NCBI GenBank assembly: GCA_049684915.1
Contig: JBAVGO010000175.1
Span: 1 to 27,490 of the forward strand
Direction: 5' to 3'
Length of the DNA: 27,490 bases
Origin: GWB2-37-7 sp049684915
Lineage (GTDB): Bacteria; Bacillota; Clostridia; Lutisporales; Lutisporaceae
Shown: positions 22,624-27,490 of the stretch, in pieces
Position numbering within the stretch: position 1 is the first letter of the stretch
How the letters are laid out: each line of letters starts with the position of its first letter
The notes under the pieces: generated by a model
The model's input: only the letters and a program-made list of their open reading frames with translations
The model's database searches: none
Told to the model about the DNA's origin: nothing
Position numbers and translations under genes: made by a program

Positions 22624-24684
22624 ATGAGAAGGTTTTCTAGTTTTATTGTAAATCATAAGAGGTTTATTCTAATAGTCTATGCAATTCTCATAGTTCTTTC
22701 TTTCATAGGAATGAGATTTGTTTCTATTGAGTATGATTTAAGCTCTTATTTACCAAAAGATATGAATTCTATAATGGGTAAGGAAATACTAGAGAAGGAT
22801 TTTGAGATTAATGGAGCGGCAAAGCTTGTTATAAAGAGTAATGATTTGAGTCATGTACAAAGTATTAAACAAGAAATAAAGAATATAGAAGGAGTAAAAA
22901 ACGTAATCTGGTTGGATGACGTTGAAGACATAATGAAGCAGGAGGCTTTCTTTGATCAAAAGCTTTCAGAACATTTCAGGGTAGAAGATTATAACCTCAT
23001 GCAAATAGAGTTTTACGAGGGTAATGATGATAAAAGCACACAAAAGGCTATAGGTGTGATTGACAGCATGATACCAGAGGAGCACTATATCGGAGGACCT
23101 GCTGCAATATCAAAGAGTATGCAGGACACGATATCAAAGGAAATGCTAGCCTACTCTTTAGTTGCATTCATTATAATCCTTATTATACTTTTTATGTCCT
23201 CCAGCTCGTATTTTGAACCTATACTATTTTTTATAGCATTAGGAGTTGCAATACTCTTAAATATGGGTACAAATTTTATATTTGGCAGGATTTCTTCTAA
23301 CACGTACTCAGTTGCAAGTATCTTGCAGCTTGCAGTATCAATGGACTACTCAATATTTCTCCTGCACAGGTTCCATGAGGAGCTGCAAGTAAGGGATAAG
23401 AAGGAAGCCATGATAGTAGCAATAGAGAGAACCTTTAGCGCAGTATCAGCCAGTGCCTTGACAACAGTATGCGGCTTTCTAGCACTAGTGGCAATGAAAT
23501 ATGGGATTGGCAAGGATATGGGACTTGTTTTGGCAAAGGGAGTGTTACTAAGTCTTATAACCGTAATAACTCTTTTGCCTGTGCTTGCTCTTGCAACAGA
23601 AGATAAATTTAAAAATTATAAGCATAAAATATTACTTCCAAGCTTTGAAAAAAGTGCAAAATACATGGTAAAGGGTAGGCATTTAGTGCTTGCTCTAAGC
23701 TTATTAATAATAATTCCTGCCTTCTTAGGACAGTCAAAATTAAGCTATTACTATTCAACTGAAAAAACTCTCTCAAAAACCTCAGAAGCAGTGCTTGCAA
23801 ATAAGAAGATAAATGAGGTATTTGGAGAAAACAGTGAACTGGTATTAATAGTTCCAAAGGCAGATAGGGTGAAGCTGGACAGCATGACGCAGGAATTGAA
23901 GCAGCTTAAGGAAATAAGCACTGTTCAGGGCTTATATACCTCGGTAGATACAGCACTACCTGAAATTTTGATACCGCAAATGGTTAGAGATAGGTTTGAA
24001 TCGGATAAGTATACTTACTTTGTACTCAATTTGAGATACGGAGTAGAAGCAGAACAAACAAAAACAGCTCTTAGGTCAGTAGACAGTATAGCTTCAAGCT
24101 ATTTCAATGAGCATTATCTAACGGGTGAAGCCTCGGTTTATCGAGATTTAAACACTGTAACCTCTACGGACTTTTCTAAGATAAATATGCTTTCTATATT
24201 GTTTATAGGTCTAATATTGCTTGTAACCTTTAAGTCAATTGTACTACCGCTTATACTAATATTGGTTATACAGCTGGGTATATGGATTAATCTAAGCATT
24301 CCATATTTCCAAGGTGGAGAGTTGAATTTTATAAGCTTTATAATTATAGGTGCAATACAGCTTGGGGCTACAGTAGATTATGCAATATTATTTACTACGA
24401 GATATAAGGAAAACTTGGGAATGCTTAAGCCTATTGAAGCAATAACACAGACTATAAAGGATACAGGACGGTCAGTTCTAACAAGTGCGCTGATACTATT
24501 TGCAGGTACCTTGAGTGTCTCTTATATAACTACAATTAGGTCTGCATCTGAGCTGACTTTACTGATTGGAAGAGGAGCGATTATTAGCTTGGTACTGGTT
24601 TTTCTATTACTTCCAGCACTGCTGCTTTTGCTAAACAAACCTATTAAATATACAACTCTGGGATGGCCAACAACTAAAAAATAA
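22624..24684 (+). CDS. MMPL-family (RND superfamily) exporter
   Basis: A 686-residue RND-type membrane exporter. It shows the family layout: one N-terminal helix (about 12-30), an extracytoplasmic domain (about 35-170), a block of five to six helices (about 175-335), and a second copy of helix-domain-helices (from about 350). The proton-relay helices carry the conserved acidic/tyrosine motifs SMDYSIFLLHRF (first half) and GATVDYAILFTTRY (second half), so both halves appear functional. This class (MmpL, YdfJ) moves lipids, cell-envelope precursors or hydrophobic compounds. AAAGGAG precedes the ATG. The next gene starts 13 bases after its stop, and the two form an operon. The TetR gene and palindrome upstream suggest inducible expression. 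Confidence 0.93.
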   Translation: MRRFSSFIVNHKRFILIVYAILIVLSFIGMRFVSIEYDLSSYLPKDMNSIMGKEILEKDFEINGAAKLVIKSNDLSHVQSIKQEIKNIEGVKNVIWLDDVEDIMKQEAFFDQKLSEHFRVEDYNLMQIEFYEGNDDKSTQKAIGVIDSMIPEEHYIGGPAAISKSMQDTISKEMLAYSLVAFIIILIILFMSSSSYFEPILFFIALGVAILLNMGTNFIFGRISSNTYSVASILQLAVSMDYSIFLLHRFHEELQVRDKKEAMIVAIERTFSAVSASALTTVCGFLALVAMKYGIGKDMGLVLAKGVLLSLITVITLLPVLALATEDKFKNYKHKILLPSFEKSAKYMVKGRHLVLALSLLIIIPAFLGQSKLSYYYSTEKTLSKTSEAVLANKKINEVFGENSELVLIVPKADRVKLDSMTQELKQLKEISTVQGLYTSVDTALPEILIPQMVRDRFESDKYTYFVLNLRYGVEAEQTKTALRSVDSIASSYFNEHYLTGEASVYRDLNTVTSTDFSKINMLSILFIGLILLVTFKSIVLPLILILVIQLGIWINLSIPYFQGGELNFISFIIIGAIQLGATVDYAILFTTRYKENLGMLKPIEAITQTIKDTGRSVLTSALILFAGTLSVSYITTIRSASELTLLIGRGAIISLVLVFLLLPALLLLLNKPIKYTTLGWPTTKK

Positions 24685-24697
24685 TGAGGTGAGAATT

Positions 24698-26254
24698 ATG
24701 AAAAAGAGAATAATAAGCATAGCTATGGTGCTTTGTTTAATGCTTACAAATATATATGTCTATGCTGAGGTAAAAAAGGATGAGACGGTTTATGCTAGGC
24801 TAAAATATGATGGAAGCGTAGCAGAGATTAAGGTAGTAAATCATATATATGGAGATGACAATTCTAACTCCTATACAGACTTTGGAAAATACATTCAGGT
24901 GAAGAACATGACAGAAAATGTAGAACCTAAGATTAACGGAGAAGAAATAATATGGCCTATGGAGCTTCTTAGGGACAAGGATATATACTATGAAGGCACA
25001 ATAGAAAAAGAGCTGCCGATTCAGGTAAATATAAAGTATTACCTTGATGGTAAAGAGCTTGCCACGAAGGATTTGGGAGGCAAGTCAGGACACTTCAAAA
25101 TAGATATCAATATTAGTCACAGTGATACTGTAGATTGGGATAAGGCTGGACTTTTAACTCAAATACAACTAACACCTGATCTTGATGTCTTTAGCAATAT
25201 AAAGTCAGAGGGAAGCAGTGTTATAGTGGGAAAGAAGGCTAATATTACCTTTGTGGCTCTTCCTCCTACGACTCAAAGCTTCAGCCTTGAAGCAGAGGTC
25301 AAGAATATGTATCTTGACCCAATAAATATATCCGTTGTATCATCTAGCTTTAATCTTCCTGGGGATATAGAATCTGGGATAACTGAGCTTACAGGTGGAA
25401 TAGGCAAGCTGTATGGAGGTACAACTGAGCTTAGTAAAAACTCAAAGGGTATAAGTGCAGGCATGGAGCAGTTTCATGGTGGACTAAATCAAATGTCTCT
25501 ACAGGGCGGACAATTAATAGGCGGTTTTGGTCAAATAGCAGCTGGGATGGACACCTTATCTCAAAAAGGCAATGAGTTGCAGGCTGGAATAGGTCAGTTA
25601 AGCGGTGGACTTAAGGAGATAAGCACAGGAACTAAGGAATTATCCGGGGGATTAAATCAGCTTACTGAGGGACACACTCAGCTAATGCAGCTTGCAGCTA
25701 TGTATGCAAACAGCAGCGATCCAATGCTTCGTCAGCTAGCAGAGGGTATTATAAAAGAAGGAGAGGGACTTCAGACGCTTAACGCAGGACTAAAGGAAAG
25801 CTCAAGTGGCTTGGAAGCATTAGAAGCAGGCAGTAGTCAGATGCAAAGTGGCTTCGGAGAATACAAGGGCGGCATAGACAAAATGTCAGACAGTATGAAG
25901 GAAATGAATAAGGGAATATCTGCATTGCCTAAAGCAATAGACCAGCTAAGCAAGAGCTTTGGAGCCTTGAAAAATGGTATAAACAAGTACTTTAATGGAG
26001 TAAATGAAGTAAATAAGGGAGTAGGACTTATAAACGAAGGTACAAAATCGATTTCTGGCAATGTCAGCGGTTCTATATTAGGAAGTGGCGAGAGTAATTA
26101 TAAATCTTTTGTAGACAGCAGAAACAAAAATTCTACAGTTCAATTTATAATGAGAACACCTTCAATAGATAGACCAGTAGTGAAAGTTAATGACAGCAAG
26201 GTTGTTGAAGTAAAGAAGGGCTTTTTTGAAAGACTGCTAGATTTGTTTAGATAA
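24698..26254 (+). CDS. exported protein with xxxLxxG heptad repeats, partner of the MMPL exporter
   Basis: A 518-residue exported protein. A signal peptide is clear: MKKR, a hydrophobic core, and probable cleavage after YVYA at about residue 24. Residues about 30-205 form a beta-rich domain. Residues about 210-450 are a long series of heptads with Leu/Ile and Gly every seven residues, for example GGLNQMSLQGG, GIGQLSGGLKEI and GTKELSGGLNQL. This is the xxxLxxG pattern also found in the YhgE/Pip phage-infection proteins. No C-terminal membrane anchor is seen; the end is an amphipathic basic segment (FFERLLDLFR). ATG 24698 is chosen over the GTG at 24689 because GAGGTGAG overlaps that GTG. Co-transcription with the exporter suggests a periplasm-like or wall-spanning adaptor; this is inferred. 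Confidence 0.82.
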   Translation: MKKRIISIAMVLCLMLTNIYVYAEVKKDETVYARLKYDGSVAEIKVVNHIYGDDNSNSYTDFGKYIQVKNMTENVEPKINGEEIIWPMELLRDKDIYYEGTIEKELPIQVNIKYYLDGKELATKDLGGKSGHFKIDINISHSDTVDWDKAGLLTQIQLTPDLDVFSNIKSEGSSVIVGKKANITFVALPPTTQSFSLEAEVKNMYLDPINISVVSSSFNLPGDIESGITELTGGIGKLYGGTTELSKNSKGISAGMEQFHGGLNQMSLQGGQLIGGFGQIAAGMDTLSQKGNELQAGIGQLSGGLKEISTGTKELSGGLNQLTEGHTQLMQLAAMYANSSDPMLRQLAEGIIKEGEGLQTLNAGLKESSSGLEALEAGSSQMQSGFGEYKGGIDKMSDSMKEMNKGISALPKAIDQLSKSFGALKNGINKYFNGVNEVNKGVGLINEGTKSISGNVSGSILGSGESNYKSFVDSRNKNSTVQFIMRTPSIDRPVVKVNDSKVVEVKKGFFERLLDLFR

Positions 26255-26262
26255 GAGTAGTA

Positions 26263-26286
26263 TAAGGCATCCGCAAGGGTGCCTTA
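26263..26286 (+). terminator. hairpin after the LxxG-protein gene
   Basis: A perfect 10 bp stem TAAGGCATCC/GGGTGCCTTA (one wobble) with a GCAA tetraloop, eight bases after the stop codon. The following AATAGCTTTCTT is a poor U-tract, but position and stability favour a terminator. Confidence 0.75.
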
Positions 26287-26295
26287 ATAGCTTTC

Positions 26296-26525
26296 TTAAA
26301 TAGTCCTTAGGTAATCAAAGTATTCTTTTTCGCTCTTAAAGCCGAGCTGCTTCAATTTCTTCTACAATTATTTCATATAAGCCTGTTTCCTGGTCTTTGT
26401 TAATGATTGTATTGAACTTATATATTTCTAGCATGTTGTCTAAAAGCTCTGTTGATATTATTGAGACTGTCTTACCCCCTTAACATTAAAAGATTTCAAA
26501 TTCTCGTCAAGATTTATTAACTTTT
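26296..26525 (-). pseudogene. degenerate small gene with two frameshifts
   Basis: Reading the minus strand, three adjoining pieces in alternating frames look like one protein: KLINLDENLKSFNVKG; then GKTVSIISTELLDNMLEIYK and FNTIINKDQETGLYEIIVEE with IEAARL; then KSEKEYFDYLRTI ending at 26296. One base missing in the C-run at 26475-26479 and one extra in the TTAAA at 26336-26340 would join them into about 75 residues. No start codon is found upstream, so the 5' end is lost too. I do not recognise the family. Acidic, helical and small, it could be an antitoxin or regulator, but that is a guess. Confidence 0.55.
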
Positions 26526-26576
26526 AGTTTGTTTTCAGTTTGTGGGATTTTTATAAAGACTTAACCTACTCTCGCT

Positions 26577-26622
26577 ATATCAAGTTGTGTACTCTGTGTA
26601 GAGTGTGTACACAACTTGATAT
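26577..26622. repeat. 16+16 bp perfect inverted repeat
   Basis: ATATCAAGTTGTGTAC (26577-26592) and its exact inverse (26607-26622) around a 14-base centre. It lies between the degenerate gene and the ATPase. There is no T-run, so a terminator is unlikely; a regulator site, a recombination end or a hairpin in the ATPase leader are possible. The rest of 26623-26800 is AT-rich with only tiny frames. Confidence 0.6.
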
Positions 26623-26800
26623 TATATGCACAAAAATTTTACTTTATACTTAGGAGATAAATTTATGATAACTATTAAGTTAATAACTTTTATGGTAAAA
26701 TTATGGATATGACCATTATGTCTATAATGCGTACTATACGAAGTAGTCATTAATAAAAAACAACAGAAAACAATTTGAGATATTTTAGAGGGGAGATTGT

Positions 26801-27490
26801 ATGGAACTTTTATATTTATGGATTAATCGTAGTGATCTTGATTGTATTATACAACAGGAGTTTAATTTTTCCCCTTTATACAAGTTAAAAGTTGATGATC
26901 TTAAAAATCCCCGAAATCTTTCTTGTGAAAAGAAAGATACAATAAATCTTTTCAATAGTAGCGTGGATAATGGCAAAATCAATAACATTACTGCTGTGGT
27001 GGGTTCTAATGGAGCAGGAAAGACAACGTTGTTATCATTTATTGCAAACAATAATTGTTTTTATAAGTTCAATAGAGGACTTGGATATGAAAGAAATGAT
27101 GCAAATGAATATAAACATCACAAATCTATTTATGTATTCATTGAGAATGAGAAACTGATTGTATATTACAATCTTGAAGAAAAACTTACTTGCAATTTCG
27201 ATGTTTTACGTAGAAATTTATATTGGAATAGAGGCAAAGAGAACAAAATAGAACAACTAAATAATGTTAGGAAACAGCTTATAATTTATCTCTCTAATAA
27301 TTCTTTTGTGCCTGAATCATTGTTAGGATATTCGAAAAGCGATAAAACATATAACATTAATTTGCATCAGAGATCTATGTATCTTGTTGCAAATAACTTT
27401 TATAAAGCTCTTTTCGGGAAGACTGGTTTTGATGATATTAAAGAAAATGATGATGGATTTGCTTGGGTTATTAATGGAAACAGAGACGAT
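26801..27490 (+). CDS. AAA/SMC-like ATPase, N-terminal part
   Basis: The frame is open from ATG 26801 to the end of the window (230 codons, continuing). GAGGGGAG stands about six bases before the start. The N-terminus MELLYLWINR and EFNFSPLYKL, followed by NNITAVVGSNGAGKTTLLSF with Walker A GSNGAGKT at residues 68-75, is the arrangement of overcoming-lysogenisation/SMC-type ATPases whose first strands lead straight into the P-loop. The Walker B and signature regions lie beyond the window. Proteins of this build are frequent in anti-phage and other accessory loci, usually with a nuclease or effector next to them. Here the neighbouring sequence upstream is degenerate, and the downstream partner cannot be seen. 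Defence function is an inference from family and context. Confidence 0.8.
   Translation, partial: MELLYLWINRSDLDCIIQQEFNFSPLYKLKVDDLKNPRNLSCEKKDTINLFNSSVDNGKINNITAVVGSNGAGKTTLLSFIANNNCFYKFNRGLGYERNDANEYKHHKSIYVFIENEKLIVYYNLEEKLTCNFDVLRRNLYWNRGKENKIEQLNNVRKQLIIYLSNNSFVPESLLGYSKSDKTYNINLHQRSMYLVANNFYKALFGKTGFDDIKENDDGFAWVINGNRDD

Noticed and set aside
24698..26254. Methyl-accepting chemotaxis or phage tail protein based on the heptads
   Set aside because: There is no signalling hairpin, HAMP domain or phage context, and the Leu/Gly heptad pattern and MMPL neighbour fit the LxxG exported class better.
26665..26753. Two tiny overlapping frames after an AGGAG (MITIKLITFMVKLWI and MTIMSIMRTIRSSH)
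   Set aside because: A ribosome site and ATGA overlap are present, but 15 and 14 codons in AT-rich DNA are expected by chance. No family or composition evidence supports them.
26785..27158. Open frames of 88 and 62 codons in other frames over the right edge
   Set aside because: They are shadows of the ATPase frame, which is open from 26801 to the end and has the P-loop and ribosome site.

Overview
The window looks like a chromosomal segment of a low-GC Firmicute, most likely a clostridium. It is AT-rich, most genes have AGGAGG-type ribosome binding sites, and TTGACA/TATAAT promoters are easy to see. glnS carries a T-box leader. Many genes end at strong intrinsic terminators shared between convergent partners. 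No rRNA, tRNA, insertion sequence or CRISPR array was seen.

Positions 1-8150 are mostly housekeeping: the 3' end of gpmI, a GNAT acetyltransferase overlapping an old-yellow-enzyme reductase, an M18 aminopeptidase, a peroxiredoxin (minus strand) with a palindrome in its promoter, a glycerate kinase, lipB, and glnS (minus strand) behind a T-box with a CAA specifier. Positions 8200-10550 hold three poorly characterised genes. One is a membrane 4Fe-4S protein whose promoter carries a CsoR/CstR-type TACCC-N5-GGGTA operator. The others are a UPF0316 membrane protein and a 168-residue unknown behind a terminator-ended leader.

Positions 10557-15218 form one minus-strand operon. An autoregulated MarR repressor is followed by two half-transporters that make a heterodimeric ABC exporter with one degenerate and one consensus ATP site. 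One subunit has an insert of about 187 residues outside the membrane. dbpA then reads the other way. Behind it comes a patchwork: a 54-codon remnant of a YgjP-type metalloprotease, an intact AbiEi/AbiEii type IV toxin-antitoxin pair, and a small gene with its own promoter and terminator that appears frameshifted.

Positions 19099-26290 hold an MFS transporter, an 88-residue unknown (minus strand) with a potentially pseudoknotted leader, a DUF2785 protein, and a TetR / MMPL exporter / LxxG-heptad exported protein module. That module has a perfect 19+19 bp palindrome just downstream of the exporter promoter. The right edge is accessory: a twice-frameshifted minus-strand gene remnant, a 16 bp inverted repeat, and the first 230 codons of an AAA/SMC-like ATPase that runs off the window. 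It resembles ATPases found in anti-phage loci, but its partners are not visible.

No complete novel system is shown. The best candidates for new biology are the TetR-MMPL-LxxG operon with its palindrome, the metal/sulfur-regulated 4Fe-4S protein, the structured leader of the 88-residue gene, and the ATPase at the right end.
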